Shown here in pieces: positions 43,816 through 52,551 of a DNA stretch of 64,000 nt. The notes beneath the pieces were generated by a model, which saw only the letters and a program-made list of their open reading frames with translations, was not told where the DNA came from and searched no databases. The stretch is from JAGLOK01 sp963677605. GTDB lineage: Bacteria > Bacillota > Clostridia > Christensenellales > UMGS416. A program made the translations under genes and the position numbers. Position 1 is the stretch's first letter. Each line of letters begins with the position of its first letter. The stretch spans positions 230,754 to 294,753 of the forward strand of contig CAXXDX010000001.1 of the NCBI GenBank assembly GCA_963677605.2. The letters run 5' to 3'.

Positions 43816-46800
43816 CTAATTCCTTCTGTCGCAGCGCAGGCATCTCATAGCCTCTGCAACAGCATTAAGTCGGTGGAATCCCATTGCGACTTCATCATTT
43901 GTGTGACGTCTCTTATCGGGATCTAAGTATTTCATTTCAAAGCGTTCATGCTCTACAAGCTCTTCTATTTCTTCCGGCATCGGGATATCAATCTTTTCGC
44001 CTTTATTGAGCTCGCCTTTTCCTCCGAGGTGAATGTCGATATATTTTGCAACGTCCTTGCCATCGGCTATGGCTGTGATTACAACATCTGCGCCGCGTAC
44101 AACATCGCCGCCTGCAAATACGCTGTCCATTGTAGTCATCATGTTTGAGCCGTCAACTACGAATGTTCCCCATTTTGTAAGCTCCACTTCATCCTTTGAT
44201 ACGAAAGGAAGATCTGAATACTGGCTTACTGCAGGGATTATCACATCCACATCAAAAGTAAACTCGCTTCCCGGAACCTCTTTCGGCTTTTTCCTGCCGC
44301 TTGTGTCAAATCCTGAAAGCTCCATTTTTACAAAGCTCATGGATTCAGCTTTTCCGTCGCCGTTAATCTTAACAGGTGCAACAAGCTCATGTATCTGAAC
44401 GCCTTCTTCTATGGCATCGCGGATTTCGCGTGCATCGGCAGGCATGTCAGCAATTGTTCTTCTGTAGAAGATGTGCACTTCCTTTGCGCCCATGCGAAGT
44501 GATGTGCGTGCTGCGTCTATTGCGGTGTTTCCGCCGCCGATAACAGCCACAACGCCATTTAATCTCTCAGTGCGTCCAAGGTTTACATCTTTTAAGAAAT
44601 CCAATCCATGGTACACTCCATCAAGGTTTTCACCTGCTATTCCTATCTTTCTGGAATGCTGAGTGCCGGTTGCAATGTAGACGGAATCATGCTTTTGTTT
44701 AAGCTCTTCAAATTTAATGTCTTTTCCGATTTCGGTATTAGTTAATATGTTTACGCCTACGCTGCGTATTGTGTCTATTTCCTTGTCCAATACATCTTTC
44801 GGCATACGGTATTCAGGAATACCCACTGCAAGCATTCCGCCTGCTGTCGGCTGGCTTTCGTATATAGTAACGTCATAACCGAGTTTCGCAAGGTAATATG
44901 CGCATGTAAGGCCTGAAGGACCTGCGCCTACTATTCCAACTGATTTTCCGTTCTTAGGTGCGATGCTCTCAACTATAGGTTCGCCGGATTTCATCATCTC
45001 ATCTGCTGCATAACGCTTAAGATCTGCAATTGCAAGCGGCTCATCAAGCTGTGCCCTACGGCATCTGGATTCACATGGGTGTGTGCAAACTCTGCCGCAT
45101 ACCGATGGAAGCGGATTTTCCTGACGGATAAGCCTATATGCATCCTTTGGCCTGCCTGCTGCGATAAGCGAGATATATCCGGGTACGTTTACACCTGCCG
45201 GACATGCATTTTCACAAGGCGATATAAACATATCCGCACACACGCCAGCACGGCAGTATTTGTCTCTGATATGTTCGTCATATTCGTCTCTGAAGTATTT
45301 TATAGTTGATAGAACGGGGTTAGGCGCAGTTTGGCCGAGTCCGCAGAGAGCTGTGTCTTTAATTGTTAAGCCAAGCTCTACAAGCTTTTCAACATCGCCT
45401 TCCTTACCACGTCCCTGAGTAATGTTTTCAAGTATCTCCAGCATACGTTTTGTTCCAAGACGGCAGGCAACGCATTTACCGCAGGATTCTTCCTGTACAA
45501 ATTCCATGAAATATCTCGCAACGTCCACCATACATGTGTCTTCATCCATGCAGATAAGTCCGCCTGAACCCATGATGGCGCCAAGCTCGACAAGCGATTC
45601 ATAATCAACTTTCGCATTCAGATGCTCAGCTGTAAGACATCCGCCGGAAGGTCCGCCGGTTTGTGCCACTTTAAACTTCTTGCCGTTGGGTATGCCGCCG
45701 CCTATATCAAAAATGATATCACCCAGTGTTGTTCCCATGGGAACTTCGATAATACCTGTATTGTTAATGTCACCGGCAAGTGCAAATACTTTTGTACCAG
45801 TGCTTTTTTCCGTGCCGATTTTCGAGAACCATTTTGCGCCTTTTAGTATAACTGAAGTTATATTTCCGAAAGTTTCAACATTGTTGATGATTGAAGGTTT
45901 GCCATACAATCCTTTGTCTGACGGATAAGGCGGTTTCTGTTTCGGCTCGCCGCGTTTGCCTTCAATTGATGCTATAAGGGCTGTTTCTTCGCCGCAAACA
46001 AATGCTCCAGCACCGATTCGTATCTCAAGATCAAAAGTGAAATCCGAACCGAGTATGTTCTCACCTAAAAGTCCTTTTGCTCGTGCATTTTTAATTGCTG
46101 CTTCCAAGCGCTCGATAGCTATAGGATATTCTGCGCGTACATATACAACACCTTTTGATGCTCCTATGGCATAGCCGGCTATCGTCATACCTTCGATTAC
46201 GAGATATGCATCGCCTTCAACCAAGCATCTGTCCATGAATGCACCCGGATCGCCTTCATCTGCATTACAAATAACATATTTTTGGTCGCTCTGCGAACGT
46301 CTTGCGAGACTCCATTTAACACCGGTTGGGAATCCGCCGCCGCCTCTTCCGCGAAGGCCTGAGTCTTCCACTTCGGTTATAACATCGTCAGGAGACATTT
46401 GATTAAGTACTTTGTTGAGCGCAAAATAGCCTTCGTTTGCGATATACTCGTCAAGGGATGAAAAGTCAATCGAACCGCAGTTTTTCATAACCACTTTGAG
46501 CTGGCTTTTAAAATATTCGATATCATCAACATGAGGGATTGCCTCGCCTGTTTTTTTGTCAACATAGCAAAGCTCTGTAACAATTTCTCCGCCTAAGATA
46601 TGTTTATCAACAATCTTTTTTACGCCTTCTGTTGTTAGATTGCAATAAAAGACATTGTCCGGCTGAACTATCATTGTGGGCCCAACTGCGCATGTTCCCA
46701 TACATCCTGTAAGCTTTACATTAACATCGCTTCTGATTCCCGCATCAAGCAGTGCATTTTCCAGCGCTTCGTGAGCAACTTTGCAGTCGGATGATATACA

Positions 46801-46908
46801 GCTTGCACCGTAACACATAAGAACTGTTTTCTTATATTTCTTTTCGCTTTCTATGAAAACTTTTTTAATCGACTCTAAATCTTTTATGTTTAATATTTTA
46901 TCTGTCAT
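43816..46908 (-). CDS. hydB: HydB/NuoF-type flavoprotein fused to a GltD-like NAD(P)H oxidoreductase domain
   Basis: The 1030 residues hold several modules in order. Residues of about 25-115 form a thioredoxin-like [2Fe-2S] domain (CYGASC and TGCMGTCAVGP). About 150-390 are the NuoF FMN/NADH domain (GLRGRGGGGFPTGVKW, CNADEGDPGAFMDR, GAGAFVCGEETALIASIEG), then an SLBB region and the [4Fe-4S] site ESCGKCVACRLGT near 480. In place of the usual C-terminal two-cluster ferredoxin there is a GltD-like unit from about 570: a cysteine-rich start (CENACPAGVNVPGY, VCTHPCESRCRR) and FAD/NAD(P) folds VGIVGAGPSGLTCAYYL and VAVIGGGNTAIDAARTSL. The start is ATG at 46908, after GGGAGGCAGAA. A second nucleotide site, perhaps for NADPH, is inferred. 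Confidence 0.9.
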   Translation of the reverse strand: MTDKILNIKDLESIKKVFIESEKKYKKTVLMCYGASCISSDCKVAHEALENALLDAGIRSDVNVKLTGCMGTCAVGPTMIVQPDNVFYCNLTTEGVKKIVDKHILGGEIVTELCYVDKKTGEAIPHVDDIEYFKSQLKVVMKNCGSIDFSSLDEYIANEGYFALNKVLNQMSPDDVITEVEDSGLRGRGGGGFPTGVKWSLARRSQSDQKYVICNADEGDPGAFMDRCLVEGDAYLVIEGMTIAGYAIGASKGVVYVRAEYPIAIERLEAAIKNARAKGLLGENILGSDFTFDLEIRIGAGAFVCGEETALIASIEGKRGEPKQKPPYPSDKGLYGKPSIINNVETFGNITSVILKGAKWFSKIGTEKSTGTKVFALAGDINNTGIIEVPMGTTLGDIIFDIGGGIPNGKKFKVAQTGGPSGGCLTAEHLNAKVDYESLVELGAIMGSGGLICMDEDTCMVDVARYFMEFVQEESCGKCVACRLGTKRMLEILENITQGRGKEGDVEKLVELGLTIKDTALCGLGQTAPNPVLSTIKYFRDEYDEHIRDKYCRAGVCADMFISPCENACPAGVNVPGYISLIAAGRPKDAYRLIRQENPLPSVCGRVCTHPCESRCRRAQLDEPLAIADLKRYAADEMMKSGEPIVESIAPKNGKSVGIVGAGPSGLTCAYYLAKLGYDVTIYESQPTAGGMLAVGIPEYRMPKDVLDKEIDTIRSVGVNILTNTEIGKDIKFEELKQKHDSVYIATGTQHSRKIGIAGENLDGVYHGLDFLKDVNLGRTERLNGVVAVIGGGNTAIDAARTSLRMGAKEVHIFYRRTIADMPADAREIRDAIEEGVQIHELVAPVKINGDGKAESMSFVKMELSGFDTSGRKKPKEVPGSEFTFDVDVIIPAVSQYSDLPFVSKDEVELTKWGTFVVDGSNMMTTMDSVFAGGDVVRGADVVITAIADGKDVAKYIDIHLGGKGELNKGEKIDIPMPEEIEELVEHERFEMKYLDPDKRRHTNDEVAMGFHRLNAVAEAMRCLRCDRRN

Positions 46909-46918
46909 TTCTGCCTCC

Positions 46919-47416
46919 CTATTCATACTGGTCCAAGATTTCTTGGAGCTTGTTAGGATTCACACGTTTGTGAACCGTGTCGTTGATAGAGATTGCAGGA
47001 GCAAGCCCGCATGCACCTATACAGCGCATAACTTCAAGAGAAAACTTTTTGTCCTCTGTAGTCATACCTATGTCGATATCTAAAAGTTCTTTTAGCTTAT
47101 CGACTATGACTTTTCCGCCGCGTACATAGCATGCTGTGCCAAGACAGATCTGAATTGTGTATTTTCCTTTTGGCTGGGTAGAAAAGAATGAGTAGAAAGA
47201 TATCACGCCACTCATTTTAGACATTGACATGTCCATTTCGCGCGCGATAAACTTTTGCACATCCAGTGGCAGACATCCGAAAATAGCCTGCGCCATGTGC
47301 AGTATTTGGATTAGATTTTTTTCATCAGCATCAAAGTCTGCGATTACGTCCTTTAACATCGCATACTGCTGCTCTTCGGTTAGTTGACCGCATTTAGTTT
47401 CTTCAGCTTGAAGCAT
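46919..47416 (-). CDS. hydC: HydC/NuoE-type [2Fe-2S] subunit
   Basis: This 165-residue subunit has a helical N-terminal bundle (QYAMLKDVIADFDADEKNLI, LPLDVQKFIAREMDMSMSKM) and a C-terminal thioredoxin-like domain binding one [2Fe-2S] cluster with the four cysteines in CLGTACYVRGG near residue 95 and RCIGACGLAPA near residue 135. NuoE-like subunits pass electrons between the FMN site of HydB and other clusters. It is the first gene of the operon, preceded by GGAGGTAAAG. Ten bases separate its stop from the hydB start. The 323-bp upstream region holds Rex-like boxes and hairpins. Confidence 0.93.
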   Translation of the reverse strand: MLQAEETKCGQLTEEQQYAMLKDVIADFDADEKNLIQILHMAQAIFGCLPLDVQKFIAREMDMSMSKMSGVISFYSFFSTQPKGKYTIQICLGTACYVRGGKVIVDKLKELLDIDIGMTTEDKKFSLEVMRCIGACGLAPAISINDTVHKRVNPNKLQEILDQYE

Positions 47417-47477
47417 CTTTACCTCCGCATTTTTCAGTGTCGTTCCGTTTAGTCGACTTTCTGTGCATTACAATAAT

Positions 47478-47547
47478 TAAGCCCTGTGTTGCAGGGGCTT
47501 AAAACATTTCGCAACGAAAAACATGGTGCCGTAAAGTATGGCATCAT
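47478..47547 (-). promoter_or_regulatory. Hairpin-rich 5' leader of the hydrogenase operon
   Basis: Between the Rex-like boxes and hydC, three hairpins are visible: TTAAGCCC with GGGCTTAA (47478-47502), TTTCG/CGAAA (about 47507-47519) and ATGGTGCC with GGCATCAT (47523-47547, one G-U pair). None has a T run on the minus strand, so none is a typical terminator. They may stabilise or control the mRNA. No known riboswitch is recognised. Confidence 0.4.
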
Positions 47548-47579
47548 TTATGCTCGGCTATTTAATTTAGGTTAGGATA

Positions 47580-47618
47580 TTGACAAATCTTTCACATAGA
47601 TTGATAAATCTTTAACAT
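47580..47618 (-). promoter_or_regulatory. Two tandem Rex-like operators upstream of hydC
   Basis: TTGACAA-ATCT-TTCACAT (47580-47597) and TTGATAA-ATCT-TTAACAT (47601-47618) are two 18-bp imperfect palindromes, 21 bp from start to start. They resemble the Rex box family TTGT(G/T)AA-n4-TT(A/C)ACAA; the second differs from TTGTTAA-n4-TTAACAA at two of 14 positions. On the minus strand the first one contains TTGTCA, which could be a -35 element, so binding would block transcription. Rex is an NADH-sensing repressor known to control fermentation and hydrogenase genes in clostridia. Confidence 0.6.
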
Positions 47619-47675
47619 TGATACCCAAAAAAAACGCGCTAAAGCATAGCTTAGAATATAAAATTTTAATATATT

Positions 47676-47706
47676 ATGGAATCCATCTGACGAGTGTGGA
47701 TTCCAT
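47676..47706 (-). other. Inverted repeat between hydC leader and the coiled-coil gene
   Basis: ATGGAATCCA (47676-47685) and TGGATTCCAT (47697-47706) form a perfect 10-bp stem with an 11-base loop. It lies 34 bases downstream of the minus-strand gene that ends at 47740. No T run follows on either strand, so it is not a standard terminator; it may protect the 3' end of that mRNA. Confidence 0.45.
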
Positions 47707-47739
47707 TGTCAACTTAAATAAAATTATATGAAAATACCA

Positions 47740-48039
47740 TTACATCAGTGTTTTTGCTATTTCATTAAGCTCCTTAATCTGCTGATTTAACTTTTGGAGC
47801 TCCTGCTCATGGAACTGAATCTGCTTGCGAAGTTTTAGCTTTTCCTGCTCAAATTCTTCGAGAGCCGGTATGTTCATTCCCTGCAGCTCATTATCAATTG
47901 CCTGCAACTGCTTGTTATATTCATCCCAAACTTCTTTAAGGTTGTCATCAAAGTATTTATCTTTTATATACTTTTCAATCGAGTTGATGACAAGCAAAAG
48001 GTGGCTTTTTTTTCTGATGAGTGTAACGATTTGGTTCAT
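47740..48039 (-). CDS. Small coiled-coil protein of unknown function
   Basis: This 99-residue protein is nearly all helical. Residues of about 28-95 are rich in Glu, Gln, Lys and Leu with heptad spacing (QLQAIDNELQGMNIPALEEF, LRKQIQFHEQELQKLNQQIK), which indicates a coiled coil. A clear GGAGGCTTGCT ribosome site precedes the ATG, so it is likely real. No family is recognised. It stands alone upstream of hydC in the same direction and head-to-head with the TetR gene. There is no sign that it belongs to the hydrogenase. Confidence 0.6.
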   Translation of the reverse strand: MNQIVTLIRKKSHLLLVINSIEKYIKDKYFDDNLKEVWDEYNKQLQAIDNELQGMNIPALEEFEQEKLKLRKQIQFHEQELQKLNQQIKELNEIAKTLM

Positions 48040-48204
48040 AGCAAGCCTCCGAAAATGAATTATTGTTTATTATATCTTGATTATATCTTATATATTTAGA
48101 TATTTCAAATAAAATTCAACATATTTTAACATTTTTCTTGACATTAATTTCACAAAGACTCACAATAAAGAACATCCGTTATTTTTTGATAAGGAAAATT
48201 ATAC

Positions 48205-48804
48205 ATGCAGGTAAAAAAAAGCGAAGTTAAAAATCTAATATTAAAAAGTGCAAAAGAAGAGTTTTTGGAAAAAGGATTTGAAAAAGCATCAATAAGATCC
48301 ATTGTGAAAAACGCAAATACTACTATCGGCAATTTCTATAATTATTTCGAAGGCAAAGAAGATGTTTTTAATGAGATAGTCCTAAGTTCTTATATAAAAG
48401 TAATGCGCTTTATTGAAGGGCACAATTTGGAAGATGAGGATCCAAATGAGTTTAGTCTCTTATCTCCCTCACAGGCAAGAGCCGCAGTTACACAGGCAAT
48501 AGGACTTTTCAGCGATTCGTTCATCGAAGACCTTATCATTCTGGCTGAATGTTCTAAGGGAACCAAATATGAAGGCTTCAGCCACACTCTAGCCGAGTAC
48601 TTAGTCTCACACTTTATCGAACACCAGGAGATATTAAATCCCGAATATAATGACGAGGGCATCAGCAGGCTTTTATCCATGCAGTTTCTAAGCGGTGTAT
48701 TGTCTGTTCTAAAACAAGACATATCATCAGAAGAGAAAATAAACCTGATATCCGAGTATCTGTTGTTTTATGCATACGGACTTCTGGGTATCCTTAAAAA
48801 ATAA
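48205..48804 (+). CDS. TetR-family regulator of the adjacent ABC exporter
   Basis: This 199-residue protein has the TetR DNA-binding head at residues of about 8-50 (ILKSAKEEFLEKGFEKASIR, SIVKNANTTIGNFYNYFEGK) and a variable helical ligand domain after it. It is followed after 17 bases by an ABC exporter operon read the same way, so it probably represses that operon in the absence of a substrate. AAGGAAAATTATAC precedes the ATG. The ligand cannot be guessed. Confidence 0.88.
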   Translation: MQVKKSEVKNLILKSAKEEFLEKGFEKASIRSIVKNANTTIGNFYNYFEGKEDVFNEIVLSSYIKVMRFIEGHNLEDEDPNEFSLLSPSQARAAVTQAIGLFSDSFIEDLIILAECSKGTKYEGFSHTLAEYLVSHFIEHQEILNPEYNDEGISRLLSMQFLSGVLSVLKQDISSEEKINLISEYLLFYAYGLLGILKK

Positions 48805-48821
48805 TCTAAAGAGGAAACATT

Positions 48822-49673
48822 ATGATAAGCATTAATACTTTGAATTATACTTACACAAAATCTAACATACATGCTGTAAAAGACATTAGCTTTGATATTG
48901 CGCCAGGTGAAATATTTGGATTTTTAGGCCCCAGCGGAGCAGGCAAAACCACTACACAGCGCCTTATTATAGGTCTTCTTCAAAATTACAGAGGAAGCAT
49001 AAAAGTGTTTGACAAAGAACGCAGCGCTCACAGCTCAAGCTTCTTTGAAGACATCGGAGTAGCTTTTGATTTCCCAAACCTTTATATTAAACTGACAGGA
49101 ATGGAAAACCTGAAGCTGATTGGCTCATATTATAAAAACAAGAATGAGAATCTTGATGAGCTTTTCGATTTGGTAGGCCTGCTCAAGGATAAAGACACAA
49201 AAGTGGAAAGTTACTCCAAGGGCATGAAAATGCGTCTTAACTTCATCCGGGCAATCATGCATGATCCTAAACTTTTGTTTTTTGATGAGCCGACAAGCGG
49301 GCTTGATCCAGTCAATGCGAAGATAATCAAAAACACAATACTTGAACTAAAGTCACGAGGCAAAACAGTATTTCTTACAACTCATAATATGACAGTTGCA
49401 GAGCAATTGTGTGACAGAGTCGCATTTATAGTGGACGGCAAAATTCCAGTTATAAACAGGCCAAAAACATTAATGACTGAATATGGCGAAAACAAAGTTA
49501 TAGTGGAATATGAAAAAAAAGGAAATATAAAAGCCGATGAATTTGCATTAGGCAATCTAAAACACAGTAACGAATTCATAAATGCAATTAAAACAGAAAA
49601 TATCAAGACTATTCATTCAAAAGAAGCAACTTTAGAAGACATCTTCATCAAGCTTACCGGAAAGACTCTGTGA
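48822..49673 (+). CDS. ABC exporter ATP-binding protein
   Basis: This 283-residue ATPase has Walker A GPSGAGKTTTQR near residue 38, the signature YSKGMKMRLNFIRAIM near 130, Walker B LLFFDEPTSGLD near 150 and the switch His in TTHNMTVAE. The C-terminal 60 residues are an extra domain typical of ABC-2 exporters. It is followed seven bases later by two permease genes, and preceded by a TetR gene. The trio resembles drug or peptide exporters; the substrate is unknown. Confidence 0.92.
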   Translation: MISINTLNYTYTKSNIHAVKDISFDIAPGEIFGFLGPSGAGKTTTQRLIIGLLQNYRGSIKVFDKERSAHSSSFFEDIGVAFDFPNLYIKLTGMENLKLIGSYYKNKNENLDELFDLVGLLKDKDTKVESYSKGMKMRLNFIRAIMHDPKLLFFDEPTSGLDPVNAKIIKNTILELKSRGKTVFLTTHNMTVAEQLCDRVAFIVDGKIPVINRPKTLMTEYGENKVIVEYEKKGNIKADEFALGNLKHSNEFINAIKTENIKTIHSKEATLEDIFIKLTGKTL

Positions 49674-49680
49674 GGTATAT

Positions 49681-50385
49681 ATGAATATTAATTCTATAAC
49701 AAAGCGTACTTGGTCTGCTCTTAAAGCTGATCTGGTTTTCCAAACAAAACAAGGTTTTCTTTCAGTATACATAGTGGTTTCTGTTCTATATATCATAATC
49801 CTCTCTCAACTCCCAAAAGAGATAATGGATTATGTAGTTCCAATATTAATCTTCAGCGATCCGTCAATACTTGGTCTTTTGTTTATGGGTGGAATGCTGA
49901 TGCTGGAAAAAGAACAGGGAATCACCCAAGCCTTAGCTGTCACTCCCCTGCGTTTTTATGAGTACATAGTATCAAAAGCCATTGCTTTAGGCGCAATCTC
50001 AGTAGTCGTTTCAATAAGCATAAGCCTCGCTGCATATGGTATTGCAGCAAACTATTTTTATATTACAGTGACAGTGTTTTTAGTGTCGGTTATGTTTACG
50101 CTGATAGGATATATAGTGGGACAAAGCTGTTCGGGAATAAACCAGTTTATATTGAAATCCGTACCGTTTATTATCCTTGCAACAGTCCCCTGCCTGTCCC
50201 TTATAGGATTTAAACTGTCGTGGCTGTTCTACGCTTTCCCGACAGTTTCAGCGCTCAAGCTCATAATCGGCGCATACGTCGGAATACAGCCTATTTGGGC
50301 CGTTATCATAATCCTATATATTGTCGCATGGGATGTTTTGCTTATGATGTTGGCAAAGAAGACTTACAATAAGAACTTTATCTGA
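49681..50385 (+). CDS. ABC-2 type permease subunit
   Basis: This 234-residue protein has six hydrophobic helices in the ABC-2 arrangement. LLFMGGMLMLEKEQGITQALAVTPL near residue 65 (described by its core) contains the EKEQG-type coupling motif just after helix 2, which contacts the ATPase. It lies seven bases after the ATPase gene and eight bases before a second permease of the same length, so the transporter is probably a heterodimer of permeases with two copies of the ATPase. Confidence 0.83.
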   Translation: MNINSITKRTWSALKADLVFQTKQGFLSVYIVVSVLYIIILSQLPKEIMDYVVPILIFSDPSILGLLFMGGMLMLEKEQGITQALAVTPLRFYEYIVSKAIALGAISVVVSISISLAAYGIAANYFYITVTVFLVSVMFTLIGYIVGQSCSGINQFILKSVPFIILATVPCLSLIGFKLSWLFYAFPTVSALKLIIGAYVGIQPIWAVIIILYIVAWDVLLMMLAKKTYNKNFI

Positions 50386-50393
50386 GGTTTGTT

Positions 50394-51098
50394 ATGATTA
50401 ATACAATGCATATAAAAAATGATTTAAAGCAAATATTTAAAAATCCGATAGTCGCAGCTCTTTTTATACTGCCATTATTCCTTGCAGTATTTGCACGGCT
50501 TGTCATAACTGTTCTTCTTCCGTATCTCAGCCAGTATGTTGTGCTTAATGCTGCGCCTTATTACAGCTTTATCCTCGCAGCACTTATAACAGAAGCTCCG
50601 GTATCACTGGGAATTGTGACTGGCTTTATAATGCTTGATGACCGTGACGGAAATATCTTTGACCTCATGCGTGTGACACCGCTGGGCACTTCCGGATATA
50701 TAGTAAACCGTCTTGCATTTCCGTTTATTTCATCGTTCTTGTTTACCTTCATAGTCTACTTTATTGTAAATATTTATTGTATTTCTGTAGTGCCCCTCAT
50801 ACTTCTTGCACTTATAATGGGGCTTATATCAATAATCATCTCAATGATTATGTTCTTTATAGCAACAGACAAGGTGAAGGGCTTAACATACGCAAAAGCT
50901 CTGAATCTATTTTCGCTGTTTACTCTGGCTGACCTACTGGAATTAAAATGGTTTTCAGCCATCTCGCATGTCGTTCCATCTTATTGGGTGACAAAGATAG
51001 TACAAAACCCAACGAATCCGCTAACTATAACACTGTCGTTTGTTGTATGTTGTATTTGGGCAGCAGGAGCTTTGTGGTTTTGGAAAAAGAAGGTGTAA
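50394..51098 (+). CDS. ABC-2 type permease subunit
   Basis: This second 234-residue permease has six membrane helices and the coupling region IMLDDRDGNIFDLMRVTPLG near residue 80. Its sequence is clearly related in plan to the preceding subunit, though diverged. A GAGGTTTGTT site precedes the ATG. It is the last gene of the TetR-ABC operon. The terminator-like hairpin at 51131 has its T run on the other strand, so the end of this transcript is not well marked. Confidence 0.83.
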   Translation: MINTMHIKNDLKQIFKNPIVAALFILPLFLAVFARLVITVLLPYLSQYVVLNAAPYYSFILAALITEAPVSLGIVTGFIMLDDRDGNIFDLMRVTPLGTSGYIVNRLAFPFISSFLFTFIVYFIVNIYCISVVPLILLALIMGLISIIISMIMFFIATDKVKGLTYAKALNLFSLFTLADLLELKWFSAISHVVPSYWVTKIVQNPTNPLTITLSFVVCCIWAAGALWFWKKKV

Positions 51099-51122
51099 GA
51101 TTTTTCTTTCAAATGAGTTTTT

Positions 51123-51149
51123 AAAAAAAACCTCTCCAATTCGGAGAGG
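51123..51149 (-). terminator. Rho-independent terminator of the epimerase gene
   Basis: CCTCTCC pairs with GGAGAGG around AATTC, followed on the minus strand by eight T residues. It lies 24 bases after the stop of the minus-strand gene at 51173. It is also positioned between two convergent genes and may block read-through from the plus strand. Confidence 0.85.
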
Positions 51150-51172
51150 TCTTCATTATTGAACCAATAAGC

Positions 51173-52216
51173 TTAAAAGAAAATCTTCGCTACTTTAAGT
51201 ATTCCCTGTTTCCAAGGCACGCGATGGGAAACACCGCTGGCGTTCTCGAATTTCTCAAGATTTTCAAGATACCACTTATAGTTCCGAACCAAAGCATCCT
51301 TGTTAGAGTAAATTGGCTTGTATCCAATCTTTTCTTCAGCCTTTTCTATGCTGACAAACGAATCCTCGCATGCAGTCTCATAAACCCACTTGTAAAGAGG
51401 CGAAAGATGCATAGCCTCCAGAATACGAAGAGCAAATATCACAGGCTTTGCAGGGAATCCCTTTATCTTCTTGCCGAATCCTGCTTCATCAAGCACAGCC
51501 TGATAATCTTCTTTCATTGTTGTAAACTCTTTGGCGCCGATGTTATATGTGTCGTTTGCAACACTCTCATCCAATGTTGCGCAAAGGTAAATCGAAGCAC
51601 AGAGGTCATACACGTCAAGAAGCTGATAACGGTTGTTTCCGCTTCCTATCATCGGGAAACCTTTGCCGTCTTTTGCCCAGTCATAAAAGAGTGCAAAAAC
51701 ACCTAAGCGTTCCGGTCCTATAAATGATTTCGGACGGATAATCGGCACGCACATGCCTTTATCTCTGTATTCTTCGCAAACTTCTTCAGCTGCGATTTTA
51801 GCTTCGCCGTAAGGACCTACACCGTCAAGCTTGTCATCTTCAAGCAGCGGATGATGATCCGGAATACCGTAAACTGCAGTTGACGAAACCTGTATAAAGC
51901 GCTCAACTTTGTTCTGATAAGCGCAGTCTATTACATTTCTCGTGCCGTCTATATCGGTTGAAAATATGTCTTCTTTGCTGTACAGAGGAAGAGCTGCGGC
52001 TGTGTGGATAACAATATCCACATCTTTCATTGAATCCGCAACCGCATCTTTGTCGCGGATATCGCCTGTAACTATACGGATTTTATCCATGCAATCTTCA
52101 TAGTCGAATTCAATCATATCAAGAGAAGTAACTTCTTCTCCTTTATCAAGTAAATAGCGAATCATGTTGATTCCCAAGAATCCAGATCCGCCTGTAACCA
52201 AATATCTTTTTGCCAT
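51173..52216 (-). CDS. NAD-dependent epimerase/dehydratase family protein
   Basis: This 347-residue extended short-chain dehydrogenase has the cofactor motif VTGGSGFLGINMIRYLL at the start, an acidic DMIEFDYEDC strand end, VIHTAAALP near residue 70, and the catalytic YxxxK in PYGEAKIAAEEV near residue 150 with STAVYG before it. Such enzymes act on nucleotide sugars or sterol-like alcohols. The substrate cannot be decided. It is monocistronic, with AGGAGAAAT before the ATG and its own terminator, and has ABC exporter operons on both sides. A role in surface sugars is possible. Confidence 0.83.
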   Translation of the reverse strand: MAKRYLVTGGSGFLGINMIRYLLDKGEEVTSLDMIEFDYEDCMDKIRIVTGDIRDKDAVADSMKDVDIVIHTAAALPLYSKEDIFSTDIDGTRNVIDCAYQNKVERFIQVSSTAVYGIPDHHPLLEDDKLDGVGPYGEAKIAAEEVCEEYRDKGMCVPIIRPKSFIGPERLGVFALFYDWAKDGKGFPMIGSGNNRYQLLDVYDLCASIYLCATLDESVANDTYNIGAKEFTTMKEDYQAVLDEAGFGKKIKGFPAKPVIFALRILEAMHLSPLYKWVYETACEDSFVSIEKAEEKIGYKPIYSNKDALVRNYKWYLENLEKFENASGVSHRVPWKQGILKVAKIFF

Positions 52217-52294
52217 AATATTTCTCCTAAAGTTTTATCTCATTAATTGTATAGCAACATTGATAATTATTCAACAATGCACAGCAAATAGTTT

Positions 52295-52322
52295 TTGAAT
52301 TTTATATAAATTATGGTATAAT
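52295..52322 (+). promoter_or_regulatory. Sigma-A promoter of the second ABC operon and its leader
   Basis: TTGAAT (52295-52300), a 16-bp spacer and a perfect TATAAT (52317-52322) give a start near 52329. The leader before the first permease is then about 280 bases, unusually long, and includes a small reading frame and a terminator described separately. Confidence 0.7.
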
Positions 52323-52352
52323 TCAATCGTTAAAAAATAAGGAGGTGAGAGG

Positions 52353-52529
52353 TTGAATATCTTAGCTTTTGTAAAGTCTATAAAAGAAAAGAGTATACAG
52401 ATTTATAATCAATGTATACGAAAAATGTATGATTCTATTCGCACAACGGGAATTTTTGCGCTTTCCGTGCATTACTATACCCAAATTTACTGCAAACGCG
52501 TACCTCTTGCCGATTACAGCTTAACATAA
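52353..52529 (+). CDS. Possible 58-codon leader peptide upstream of the ABC operon
   Basis: A TTG at 52353 follows a very strong ribosome site, GGAGGTGAGAGG, with seven bases between GGAGG and the TTG. The frame runs 58 codons to TAA at 52527-52529. The encoded peptide is basic, begins (M)NILAFVKSIKEKSIQIY, and has many Tyr, Ile and Lys residues and no membrane helix. It ends 22 bases before an intrinsic terminator that precedes the first permease gene, as leader peptides of attenuators do. It is outside usual length cut-offs and has no known homologue that I recognise. It could be a real regulatory frame or a chance one with a good ribosome site. Confidence 0.45.
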   Translation: MNILAFVKSIKEKSIQIYNQCIRKMYDSIRTTGIFALSVHYYTQIYCKRVPLADYSLT

Positions 52530-52551
52530 GCTTCTATATCCTTTCGGCTTG

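Noticed and set aside
39710..47470. The 12-mer ACAGAAAGTCGA in both the fabT and hydC leaders
   Set aside because: A shared 12-mer between two intergenic regions is expected by chance about once or twice in a window of this size; no longer match surrounds it.
47676..47706. Inverted repeat as a terminator
   Set aside because: The stem is perfect but no T run follows on either strand, so it is listed only as an inverted repeat.
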